A DNA stretch of 64,000 nucleotides, taken from contig NC_081824.1 of NCBI RefSeq assembly GCF_030867095.1, forward strand, positions 84,712,382 through 84,776,381, given 5' to 3'. Under the pieces are notes generated by a model, which made no database searches, was not told the origin of the DNA, and saw only the letters and a program-made list of their open reading frames with translations. Below, in pieces: positions 30,289 to 41,513 of the stretch. Position 1 is the first letter of the stretch, and every line of letters starts with the position of its first letter. The translations under genes and the position numbers were made by a program. This stretch comes from Alligator mississippiensis. Its lineage: Eukaryota; Chordata; Crocodylia; Alligatoridae.

Positions 30289-31192
30289 TTAATATGGAGG
30301 AAGAAACTAGAAGCTGAATAACCTGTTTTAAATGAAAATCAGAAAAATCTGGGGTGAGGTCCAAGCACCACCTTGTCTTTATGGAACAATATGTAAAATA
30401 GACCCATTCTAAGAGCATGGATTTCTTCAACTCTACAAAGTAATGTAACAGCTATTAAAAAGATAATTTTCACCGGCAGATGGCGTAAGACAGGTTGATG
30501 GATGACAGACCAATATGACTACTACATGTACTCCTACAGAACTATTTATAGTCCCAAATGTTTAAGGGCTAGTAGACAGAGCAGAAACAGGGGATTTGAG
30601 TGATGCAATTAACTGTGTCCCACCCACATAGAAAGCTTTTTCAATTTTGCTACATAGGTTGCTCTAGTAGAGGTTTTTTTTCTGCTACCTGTATTTGAGC
30701 TAAATAACTTATTTTGGTAGTATTTAGGGCAGCAGTAGCTGACAGCAGCTCCAAGCAGAAGCTGTCATATAAAGATTCTGAACGTGGTGTAAGATTTGAC
30801 CTTTGAGCAAAAGATGTGGTCAAAGGCTGTGTTTAAAGGTTCATCATGTCAGAATTACAGAAGTGTCTGGGACAAACTGAGAACAGCATTTTCATTAAGA
30901 CTGAATCTTGTTTGAGTTTCCTCAGGAAACACAGTCCCAGAGTGTCAAAGTGATCTATCCCAGTCCTCATCCCAGGATAGAGAAATCCAGCACCAGTTTC
31001 ATGAAACAGGTCTTATCAAACAAAGTTGATTTCATTTATTGAACATATTACAAGTTTGGTTCCTAAAAGTAACCGCAAAATGCAGTATAATTAGACTAAG
31101 TAATTTAATTTAGTACAACATACTATTCTGGATAAAAAAAAAACACTATACATTGTTAAGAAAGCAAATATTAAATGGCTTAAAGGACTGTC
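30289..31192 (-). other. FBXL4 intron, nothing recognised
   Basis: AT-rich intron without open frames of interest or element ends that I could identify. Confidence 0.5.
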
Positions 31193-31702
31193 TAAGGCCC
31201 ATGGCAGACATTACACTTAAGACATGATTAACCAGTTAATCATGTCTTAACTAGTAACCTGGCCACACATTCATTCAATTAATTGTGCAATAAAACAGGG
31301 AATAAGCCACAAAGGTATAAACAAAAAAGATGTATAACAACTCTGTGGTTGGTTACCATCATGTCTTAAAATTGAACATGTGGCAAGGACCAATTGCTGA
31401 CTGAAGTTCCCAGCCTTGAAGGGCTCCAGTGCACTCCTGGGGCTAGGAGCATGAGTCAGCTGATCAGTGCCCAGAGCCATGGGAGCACTGGCCACCTGGC
31501 TTGCTAATTTCCAGTGTAGGGGAAGCCTGAGGTTATGATCCTTGGCTCCCCCTGCCCCGGCAATACAATACAACTGGGATCTGATCCCCGATCTGACAAT
31601 CACGCTTCCTGCCATGTGCGTGGCGTGGCATGGCATGGGACATGAGTGTTGGGCAGATTAGATCCCATTGTGTCTTTAACTGAATGTCTGTCAGTGGCCT
31701 TA
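31193..31702. mobile_element. Harbinger-like MITE, 510 bp
   Basis: Terminal inverted repeats start TAAGGCC at left and, reverse-complemented, TAAGGCC at right, and match at about 24 of 32 positions. If TAA/TTA at the two outer edges are the target duplication, this fits the 3-bp TWA rule of PIF/Harbinger elements, with one mutation. Next to the left end is a perfect 15-bp inverted repeat (31217-31231 with 31236-31250, 4-nt loop). No transposase; the 121-codon minus frame inside has no domain. Confidence 0.6.
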
Positions 31703-32416
31703 TTGACAATTTAAAGTAGATGATAATCATCATCCAATGATGTGTTTGGTTTTTTTGGGGTTTGTTTGTTTGGGGTTTTTTTTTTGGGGGGGGGGGGGGA
31801 GAATTCCATAGGGTTTGGTACTAGAGGTCTTTCAATTAGATACTTTCATCAATGGTCTGAAAGCAAATATAAAATCCATATGAATAACATTTGCAGATCA
31901 TGCAAGCACTGCTGAGGTGGTAAGTAATGGTAAGAACAAGGCAGCCATAGAAAGCAATCAGACAGGCTGGTAAGCAATCTGCCCAATACAAAGTTCCACG
32001 TCTAGGAACAAGGCCATATCTACAGAATGGTAGAATGGAGGACTGAATATGGGATGGAATGATTCTAAAATGGATTTAGAGAACATAATTAAATAATCCA
32101 TCCTAAACTTACCAGAGTGGTGCTCTGAAAAAGAGAGCTAATGCAATCTTTGTATGCATAACTAGAGGAAAGACACTGGGCTAGCTTAAAAGAGTGTTTC
32201 TTAACAAGCTCTGAGAACACCTCATTCAGTGATTCAGAAGGAGCTTGAGCTAAGCTCCCCTAACTCAAGCTCGTTTTTTTGAATACGAACAACAGACCAA
32301 ATACGTCGGCATGTGTCCTGCCAAGGCAATGGAAGCACCTACAGTTTTCACCACAAGTGACATGACAGCCTTGCGAGTGCCATTTTTTTTTATATATATA
32401 TCTTAAGGATTTAGAG

Positions 32417-32698
32417 CAGTGGTTCTCATCCTTTTCAGACTCAAGGAATCTTTCAACAGACTGAAGGCACCACTTGGAAAATACCAGTTCTTAGTTTTCA
32501 CTCGGTTTTTGATTACAGAAAGAAAATACAACAATTCTGCTGCAAGGAACTCAGAAAGACCACAACTGCCAGAACATTTTTAATGTTCTCATTTGCAATC
32601 TCTGGGTTTATCTTGCAAATCATGTTTGCACACCTACAAGTGCTAACATTGCATGGCACCCTTGAAGGAATCTCAAGGAACTTGGGTGAAAGTCACTG
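32417..32698. mobile_element. hAT-type MITE, 282 bp
   Basis: Ends CAGTGGTTCTCATCC and GGTGAAAGTCACTG are inverted repeats. Flanking 8-mers atttagag and attcaggg agree at 6 of 8. The interior shares blocks with the element at 33531 (ccagttcttagttttcact, tttgcacacctac, catggcaccctt), so both are copies of one family in the same orientation. Confidence 0.75.
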
Positions 32699-33530
32699 AT
32701 TCAGGGCCAGATCCCAATTGTTCTCCTAGGTGCCCAAACAAGTCTTAGGTAGAATTTAGGCATCTAAGTCAAAAACAGAGATCCAGATCCACCCGTTTGA
32801 TGCTTAAACTCAGGCTTCTGAGTATTGAAAAGGCTCAGAATATTGAAAACAACAAGAATCATCTACTTTCTCTTGGAAGGTGTTAGAAACTGTGAATTCT
32901 TGCAGCCCTAAATGAAACAGCTAGACTACCCTACTATTTAAAAATATTTTTAAATATATTAAAAATCCACCTCTTTATTCAGATATTTGAACTAAATGGG
33001 CAGTGACAAAAGCTGATGTTTTTAAACTGACTGAAAAAGTGCTTGCATCTTATTTAATCAGGTTTTATCATCTGTGTTACATAAAACTACTACTTTTTTA
33101 GCTGCTCATACTTCTAGACAAAATCAAGATAAGCAAGACTTGACTGTCTAATGTTAAAAGTAAAGTGCTAGAATTTAAAACAGACTAAATCAAAACAAAA
33201 TAAAAACCAGTCAGTATCTGTATTGTAAAAGGAAAGAGAATGAACTTAAGTTTATTTCCTTATATATACGTAGAGGTAATGCCGTGTTAAAAGAAAACAA
33301 GACGGATACTACTTCCACCTACAACTTAAATAAAGGTCTTACCTGCTGCAAATGTACACAGAAATTAGAGACTCACTCCAGTATATATGTGAGTGAGCTG
33401 ACCACCACTGGTATTAATGGGAAAAAAGTTAGGCTCAACCTACAACGAGTTTAATTGCCTCTTTCTTTCATCACATTTTAGACAGTTCCTTACCGGTCAC
33501 AAGATTTACCCTTTAAGAACCTCTCTAGAA

Positions 33531-33865
33531 CAGTGGTTCTTAACCTTTTAACACTCATGGACTCAAGGTACCCCTCGTTAAACTTGAAGAACCCCTTGAA
33601 AAATGCCAGCTCTTAGCTTTTACTTCCCTTTTTTTTTTCTTTTTTTTTTTTTACTAAAGAAAAATAATGGAGCAAAGATCTCAGGGAGACCACTATAGGT
33701 TGGAATGTTTTTGATACTATGGATTCCTCTTTGAAATCTCTCAGTTTATCCTGTGAATCCCATTTGTACACCTAACAGTCCTACCATTGTGTGGCACCTT
33801 GCAGCACCCATGCAAGAATCTTAAGGCACCCCAGGGTGTTGTGGCACCCTAGTTGAGAATCACTG
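33531..33865. mobile_element. hAT-type MITE with perfect target duplication, 335 bp
   Basis: Ends CAGTGGTTCTTAACC and GTTGAGAATCACTG are inverted repeats, and CTCTAGAA is repeated exactly on both sides (33523-33530 and 33866-33873), the 8-bp duplication expected of hAT transposition. The inside includes a T-rich run at about 33629-33652 and no coding capacity. It is a sister of the 32417 copy. Confidence 0.88.
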
Positions 33866-33873
33866 CTCTAGAA

Positions 33874-36069
33874 CTATACTTCTTAACAGAACATTATCTG
33901 AAGTATTACAGTCAACAACAGATCCTTAAAGTATGACGTAAATGTTTTCTTTGTTTACCTTTTGCATCTGAATTTTCTTATCTTGCTATTGTATTATGTC
34001 AAAATATTGCTGAAAAACATTTGCTATTTTAGCTAAGGTTTATGGCATTTTCATGCTAACAGTACTACTATGCATGCTGTATGGAAACTGGATACCATCC
34101 CACAATCAAACAGCAAGTTGCTCATGAGTTGCTCATAAAGCAACAGGAAAGGGTCAAAGACTGGGCTAGAAAGGTTGTTAGAAAACAACAGTTGTAGCAT
34201 AACACTTGTGTAGAGTCAATCTTATACATTTTGGTAGTCTTGAATAAAAGAGATTATAGAGTAATTAGGTCATTACCATAAGACATACCAGTACAGTCAG
34301 CAAAACAGCCAGAAGGTACATATAGTAGACCTTTCTGACAAGAGTAATCTCTAGAAATAATGCTTACCACATCAAATGTATTTGCCTACATGTGTAAGTT
34401 CCATAGTTATTTTAAAGGAAAATGATCTTTGACATTTTCAAGAATCATTATTTTCTTCAATGGAAGGGGAAGGGATAATTCTTCTTCTATAAAAACTTTG
34501 CAGCAATTTATATGCTTAGAGGTTAAGCTATGCATGCAGACAAGAACCCAATTTTATTGCTTGAAATCTTAAAATTATGTCTTTCAGAGACTATTCATCT
34601 GATGGAACTCCCTACTGAGCTATTCTCTAACTGTAGATAACAATCAAACCCAAAATACATAATGGAAATATGTTTCTTAGCAGTGAATTTTCATTCTAGG
34701 TCTCTCCACTGTCAGGCAGTCCTCACAGTAGGGTGTTCCCATCCCCTGGCACATAGGTGCAGACCAGATCTTGTTTTGAGTCTGGGCTTAGACTGCCCTT
34801 CAGGAAGAACCCTCCAGCTGACAATATTACCGATATAAAAGCTTAGACATACACTTTGACTTGAATTATTTAAAACACAACCTGGACATGAAATTAGGAA
34901 TTTTCCAGAGGAACACCCTCTTATTTTTTCCTCCCCAAAATTACTGAACAAGAGGACACAAACTAGAAAAAAAAAAACCAACAACATCTCTGGACATTAC
35001 ATAATCTTCTGAGGCAGAAGGAAACTGTTTGACATGGATGGAAATAAAAATCCACAGCTAAGATAGCATTTCCCCTGCTCAGTTTCATGTCAGTTTTGAC
35101 TGTGAGGTGTAGAAAGCAATAAATTATCCCTAGAGAGGAAGATTTAATTTTTATCCAGGTGGGATGAAAATAACTTTAAGGCTTACTCAGACTTCTTGTT
35201 TCAAAATACCCTTCTGCCAAAAGTTGTATCAGCTCAACCAAGTCTACAACAGATGTCAACCAAGGTCTGTAGTAGAAGTACATGATAATGAAAACAGTTG
35301 TCCCAGAGGCTCTGAATGCATTTGCTATAAACACCAATTTTCAAGAGTCTGTTTTAACATGCTTTATATTATCTTAGAGTACCAGCACTTATCCAGAAGG
35401 ACAATATAACACCTCCTATTACAATGAGAAATATTTTGTGAGTTTAGAAACAGAGGCCTGATTAGTCTACAGAGTGGCAATGGTTTATAGTTACTCTTAA
35501 GAAAGAGGTAACTGAGAAGAAGCCAACTTTCAAAACTTTGTTGGATGAGGAGATACCAAGTAGGCAAGATACCTTGAATGACAAGATGAAGAGACCTATC
35601 AATTGTTGAGCTGAAAAATGGCTTGTAGTAAATGAACCAAGATCATGATAGGAATCTGCTTATCTATCACCAGAGAACTGGTAAAATTGGTGGTCCTCAT
35701 GAATCTGTTATGTGAGGTGATAAAAGGCTCACAGGTTTCTTACAGTGCACACAGTTGTGCCCACAGTTGCTAGCTTGCCTTTTTCAATGCTCTGAGGCCC
35801 ATATAAAAACACTAGACTGCATTTTGCTTCAGCTGTCTTGGTCTTGATGAAAATTCCTTGCAACACAAATATCCAAACCTCAAAGGATAAATAAATATTT
35901 GTAAATTTCTTTTGAGATGTTAGGAGGTGATTTGTTACCTCCATAGGATGAGTGCTTATATTTCCTTCTACTCAGCTTCCCAGATGACAGGTTAAGAAGC
36001 AACAGATCTTGTTTCATCACAGATCCATCTTGTGTCCTCTTCATTGTATAAGCCTGTTGAGATGCTGAG
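33874..36069 (-). other. FBXL4 intron, nothing recognised
   Basis: AT-rich intron. Open frames at 34712-34987 and 35164-35409 are short and without domains. Confidence 0.5.
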
Positions 36070-36146
36070 TTCATAGATTTCATAGACATTAGGGCTGGAA
36101 GGGACCTCAGAAGATCGAGTCCAGCCCCCTGCCCCAGAAGGGCTAG
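36070..36146 (-). mobile_element. Very short CR1 3' end
   Basis: Only the last 77 bp or so of a CR1 are present: tail ttcatagatttcatagac, then attagggctggaagggacct and ccagccccctgccc. It matches the 3' ends at 22016 and 28913 in reverse and is an extreme example of 5' truncation. Confidence 0.85.
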
Positions 36147-37691
36147 TTACATTTATATCACTCTGAAAACTAAGACTTCATTGGCTGAGAATGCAACTGT
36201 AATCAGTGTGTCCTGTTTCTTCATAATCTTCTTCAGAACCATTTTCTTGTGTTGCTGAAGGAGGAAAGGTATGAGAGAGCATAGTCTTCAACCTCTGAGT
36301 ATTCCCCTGCCCGATGTACTGCACCTCTTTTGGTTTTGTAAGTGGACTTGGATGTAAATAATCAAAAGACTCCTAATTTTTTGATTAACTTAATGTAATG
36401 AAGGGTTACACTGTTTAGATTGAGTTCCCTTGGTGAACTCCTGATAGGCCAGCTGACCCTGATTTCTTTGGATAGAATACCGAGAATGAAAGCTTCTGCC
36501 CAGGACACTTCTCTAAGAAGTACTGAAGGCTTTTTTCCTTCTTGGCAGTTGTAGATGCAACATCTTTCTGAAAAATCATTCACTAGAAATGGAGAAGTAG
36601 GCTTGATGTCACAAAAAAGGATATATCCCATATACCTTTCTTGGCCCACATGCCTCCACTAAGTTCTGTAGGAGTCCAAATATGTCCTCCCTACATAGGG
36701 CCCATTATCCATACAGATGGCCTCTTTTTCTGGACCCAACATCAGGTGATAGAAAATAGTATCAAGAATGCTGTCCCAATGCCATGCCAATAATGTATCC
36801 ACACTAAGGTTTTTGTACACTAATTTGCTGCAATTGCTGGCTGATGGTCAAGCAGAAATACTTCTGTGAGGCCTCCTGGCTCAAAGCTGAGGCAGATTTG
36901 CAGATATAATTGTATTTTTTTTTCTTTTCTATGCTAAAGACTGGACTATAACTCAGATACCATAGTTTTGTGAGGGGTATAATTGCATCTTCCACTTGTT
37001 TACTCAAAGGCTACATACAGATATTCACTTCTACTGGGGGAAATTTCCGTCAGTAGAAATCCTTCTGGGACAGGGAGTAATACAGACATACATTCTGCAG
37101 CTGTCACCTCTCTCTCCTGCTCTCTGTCTTCCTGTTACCTCCTTCCTCAGACCAGGTTCACCATGAAGGGCAGAACAGCAGAAAAGGAACTGCCCCACCT
37201 GCCTAAGACTGGGCTCTGGGTAACAGCATTGGGAAGCAGCTTCCTCCACTTCACTCATAGTCTCTGGGTAAAGCCCCCAGCTCCTAACCCAAATGGGGCA
37301 GTGTCTGGCTTGGGGAACAGGGAGGGAGTAGTGTCAGCTACTCCTCACTTCTCTCCTAGAATGGTCCAAGGTGAAGAGCAATGAGGCACAGCCCCCAACT
37401 CCTTCCTCAAGCCAAGCACTGACCCCAACCAGTTTGGGAAGTGAGAGTAGCAGCAGGGCAAAGCTCTCCACCCAGGGAATCTGCTTCTCCACTCTGCTCC
37501 CAGTCTCAGGAAGCAGAGCAGAGGGAGCAACAAGACAAACCCCTGCCCACTTCTCACTCCTGGGACTCAGGTGTGAGAAGCAGGTAAGGGTTTTGCTCCA
37601 CTATCCCATGGAGAGCCTCCCTGAACCAGGTTCCCTGCCAGCCTGATCCCCCTTACCTCCCTTGTCACTCCACTGAGCAGCAGTGGCAGCT
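36147..37691 (-). other. FBXL4 intron; GC-richer block in the second half
   Basis: 36147-37130 is ordinary AT-rich intron. 37130-37691 is GC-richer, with recurring phrases such as gtgagaagcagg and cagagcagagggagc. Similar phrases occur at 40120-40340 on the far side of the inserted hAT-type element, so the two blocks look like one repeat split by it. No coding sequence supported. Confidence 0.45.
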
Positions 37692-37699
37692 ATTTAAAA

Positions 37700-40100
37700 C
37701 AGGGGCAGGCAAGTATGGGCTGCGGGCCGAATCCAGCCCACCAGGCCATTTCATAAACCCACAGGACCCCAAGAATTTTAGAAAATTGATTTTTATCTGC
37801 CCCTGGCTGCCTGTCAAAGATGGCACGTAGACAGCAGCAGTAAGACCCATGGGGAGTCTGTGGTAGGACCCAGCAATTGATCAGCAAGGCTGGCCCAGCT
37901 CCACCCTGTGAGGGCCGGGCCCCGAGCCCGCCCTCATCGCCATGCGCGGCAGTGATTCTGATCCCACTCTGGCTGACATGGGCAAGCCGGGGGCGAACCG
38001 GGGTCGTACCGGACCCATCTCCGGTGCACGCGGGCTGTGGCCGGCAGCCCGGACACGCGGGGTGGGAGAGAGCCGCGAAGCAGTTTTGCGCACGTGAGTT
38101 AGAATTGGTCACGGAGGCGTAATGGTTGATTGAAAAGATTGTTTACTTACACCCAAAGATGGTATCGGTGTAGGCTGGACAAGTTTCCAGGGACAGCTCC
38201 CGCTTGAACCCTCGTTGGAGGATTCTGACAAAACGATTGCTCCCATGGAGTTTGCTAGGGTCCGCGGGTCCGGTCAAGTTGGGTTCGAAAGTTTCCCCGG
38301 AGTTATTCAGGCTCCGCGGGTCCGATAAGTTTTTCCCCCGGAGTTTGCTAGGCTCCGCGGGGTCCGAAATTACAGGAAAGGGATACGTCCAGGGATTGTG
38401 CTCGGTGACGGGGAGAGGCGAGAAGCGAAAGCTCCGTAGGCTCGGTTCTATTGCTTCTCTTGCCTGCTTAGGGAGGCGCATCGGGTCCGCGAGGGTCCAC
38501 AGCGCTTGGAGATCTTCACACAGAATCTCTCTCTCTTCCTCCCTCCTCCAGCTTGGGCGGAAACTACCCAAGCCTTTTGTACGGCTAGCAAGCCAATCGC
38601 TAGCCGCCACGTGTGCCTAAATTAGGAATCGGCCAATAACATGGCGCGGACCCTAATACAAATGGCGGGAACTTCTTTGCAATGTGTATCACTACAGTGC
38701 AAGAAAGAGATGCACACTGCAAAGAAGCTGCAATCCGGCGGGAAATCCCCTGCTGCACCAGAGTTCTCTAGCAACAGAGAACTCCACCGTGCAAAGAAAG
38801 CAACAAATTTGGTGGGAAATAATTTAGCTGTGCCGAAGCGCACACACAAACAAAAAATCACAACTTTGGGTTGTGACACACCCCACCCCCAGCTCCCCAC
38901 CTCCCTCCCACCCCCAACTGCCAACTGGAAGCCTCCGCAACTTCTGACCATGCAACCTGGGAGCTTTTTCCTGCCTCCATCTGTCTGAATGGAAAGTTAA
39001 GGTAAGATTGGACAGAAGGAAGGGGGGAGACCACTGCAAACTGCCCAGAAGCTGGGAACCCCATGGTGCCTGCCTGGCCAGGCTGGAGCCAGAGCAGGAA
39101 CCAGCAGGTTGTGGGGGCGAAGGGAAACATCAACAGTGAGGGGGGGGGTTGGGGGGGGAAAGAGAAGGGGCTGCGGGGAACAGCAGGGTCTGCGGCAGTG
39201 GCACAGGGAGCAACAGGGTCTGTGGTGACCAGCTGTGGCAGCAAGGAGCAGCAGCAGCCACAGCAAACAGCCATGGCAAGCAGCAGGGGCTGTGGCAACA
39301 GGGAGCAGCGGGGGCCATAGTGAGTGGCCTCAGCAGCAGGGATTGGTGGGGAGCGGCAGCAGCGAGCGATGCAAGGAGCGGTGATGGTGAGGGAAGTGGC
39401 AGGCAAGCACACGGGAGGGAAAGCAGAGAAATGGCAGCAGCGGAGGGCGTGGAGCCCATGCAGGTGCCCGGGGACCGGCAGGAGTGGAGCCTGGGTGCAG
39501 GGTCTGCCTGGCTGCATTGCATGAGTCTCATATGCAGTCCACAAGAGCCACACGCAATGGAGCCAGCAGCCTGGTACCATCTCTCTCTTTTGCTCTCATC
39601 CCACCCACCATACCCACACCCTACCACCCACAAATACACACACCCCACCACATACACCCCCTTACTGTCCTCACACAACATACAGTAGGAATGTATTTTG
39701 AACTATTCTGCACCTCTAGATACTCTTCGTAAACACATAAATGTTCTATGAAACTATGAAATCAGTACAAAAATATTTTCAAATAAAATGAATGAGTTAT
39801 AGCAGATGTTTTGGTTTTTGTTTTTTTTGGGGGGGGGTGGGGGGGGGGGGGTTGTATATGCTTTGGATTTTATTCCAGTTTCAAGACTGCAGCACCCTTC
39901 CTCCCAACAGGAGTACTTCCAGGGCAAAGGAAGGGACTTCTGGTGGCAAAGATCAGGGACTGGGGGCAGGACTTCCAGCCCCAATGTGGTGACCGGAGGG
40001 GTGGAGCAACTGTCAAGGGGAAAGGCTACCCATGAGGACTTTGACAGCTCCCCAAAACTTGATAAAACCCAAAATAACCCAAAATAATTGCCCACCCCTG
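37700..40100. mobile_element. hAT-type element, 2.4 kb, with perfect target duplication
   Basis: ATTTAAAA is repeated exactly at 37692-37699 and 40101-40108. The ends are inverted repeats, CAGGGGCAGGCAA at left against CAGGGGTGGGCAA from the right. The element shares its right end with the one at 22369-22848. I see no hAT transposase. Much of its length is a probable LTR (37907-38880) plus a GC-rich, low-complexity region (39060-39500) with many gcagcagg-like repeats. It also has a run of 9 G and then 13 G at 39829-39851. Confidence 0.8.
37907..38880 (-). repeat. Probable solo retroviral LTR inside the hAT-type element
   Basis: Read on minus, the segment starts TGTGTCACAACCC and ends GGCCCTCACA, giving the TG...CA form of an LTR. 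It contains ccgtacaaaagg (TATA-like), a downstream aagtaaacaatc that could serve as a weak polyadenylation signal, and a GC- and CpG-rich 3' part unlike the rest of the window. Three imperfect repeats marked by ggagttt/ggagtta and tccgcgggtcc lie at about 38248-38368. No internal retroviral genes flank it. Flanks are both C-rich (ccaccc and ccccac), so no clean target duplication can be called. An alternative is a promoter or CpG island captured by the DNA transposon. Confidence 0.5.
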
Positions 40101-40108
40101 ATTTAAAA

Positions 40109-40579
40109 GCTGATGCAGTTGGGAGCTGGGCTTAGGAAGGCTTTCCCCAGCCTGGTTCCCCCCGGTTGGCTTTCTCCTGCTAAGAGAAGATAGCAGGAGA
40201 CAGTGCTGCTCCCTGCACCCAGCTCCTGGGGCCAAGGAACTGAGGAGAGGGAGCAGTGAAGCAAAGTCCCTGCCTGCTTTTCAGACTGAGAACTGCAGTG
40301 TGAGAAGCAGGCAAGGAGATGCACTGTTCCTTGTTGCTCAGAGGGAGTGGCACCACAAAGCTTCTCACATTGCAAAATCATTCACCCTTTCATCTGTCCC
40401 TGCTGGCTACCACTTCTCTTGCATGGAGCTGCTGTAGGAAAAGAAAGAAAAGAAGCAGTATCCATCTTAAACCATTTCCATGTTTCTATGGTGAGCAGAA
40501 GCTTAAGACACATGCTTCCATTTTGGAAGACTATTTTTTGGGAAAAGGGTGTTTGTGCTATGAGAGTAAATGTGATATT
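40109..40579 (-). other. Intron; right half of the repeat split by the 2.4-kb element
   Basis: GC-richer sequence to about 40400 with phrases shared with 37400-37600 (gagagggagcagtgaagc, gtgtgagaagcagg), then ordinary intron. No gene supported. Confidence 0.4.
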
Positions 40580-41513
40580 TTTCATAGATTTTTCATAGAC
40601 ATTAGGGCTGCAAGGGACCTCAGAAGATCATCGAGTCCAGCCCCCTGCCCAAAGGGCAGGAAGTCAGCTAGGGTCACAGGATCCCAGCAAGATAAGCATC
40701 CAGTTTGCTCTTGAACCACCTCCAGTGGCAGGCTGTTCCAGACCTTGGGGGCTCAGACACTAAAGAAATTCTTCCTTATGTCCAGCCTGAAACGGTCTTG
40801 TAGTAGTTTATGACCGTTCGACCTAGTCGTCATCCCTTGGGGCGCTCTGGTGAACAAGCGTTTCCCCAGATATTGGTGGTCACCCCTGATAAACTTATAG
40901 GTGGCCATCAGATCACCCCTGAGCCTGCGCTTTTCCAGGCTAAAGAGCCCCAGGGCTCTCAGCCTGTCATCGTAAGGTTTGCTTCCCTGACCTCTGATCA
41001 TGCGCGTGGCTCTTCTCTGGACTCTCTCAAGCTTCTCCACATCCTTTTTGAATTGTGGAGCCCAAAACTGGACACAGCACTCCAGCTGCGGCCTCACCAA
41101 GGCCGAGTACAAGGGGAGAATGACGTCCCGGGATTTGCTTGAGAAGCATCTATGGATGCAAGCCAGCGTTTTGGTCGCTTTACTAGCCACAGCATCGCAT
41201 TGTAGGCTCATGTTCATCTTGTGGTCAATGATGACCCCCAAGTCTCTTTCTTCCATAGTGCTAGCCAACATAGCACTGCCGAGCCTATGAGGATGCTGCG
41301 GGTTTTTCTTCCCAAGGTGGAGAACATTTCATTTATCGGTGTTGAACACCATCAGATTCTCGTCCGCCCACTTGCTAAGCCTGTCCAGGTCAGCCTGGAT
41401 CACCCGCCTGTCTTCTGGTGTGGATGCTTTGCCCCAAAGTTTGGTGTCATCGGCGAACTTGGCCAGTCCGCTTCTGACTCCAGCATCCACATCATTAATG
41501 AAGATGTTGAACA
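40580..41513 (-). mobile_element. Young CR1 3' fragment
   Basis: On minus it begins at FNIFINDVDAGVRSGLAKFA with the catalytic FADD region, passes LASTMEERDLGVIIDHKMNM and VRPQLECCVQFWAPQFKKDV, and reaches the CR1 3' tail at 40580. It is highly similar to the copies at 20600 and 28151. Few lesions are visible; the frame changes near 41290 and 40750. Confidence 0.9.

Noticed and set aside
38143..38620. 155- and 138-codon frames on opposite strands
   Set aside because: Both cover the CpG-rich LTR-like segment and its direct repeats; neither resembles a known protein.
39130..39688. Long overlapping frames on both strands (179 and 183 codons)
   Set aside because: They lie in a GC-rich, GCAGCAGG-like low-complexity part of the 2.4-kb element; composition alone keeps several frames open, and no domain is visible.
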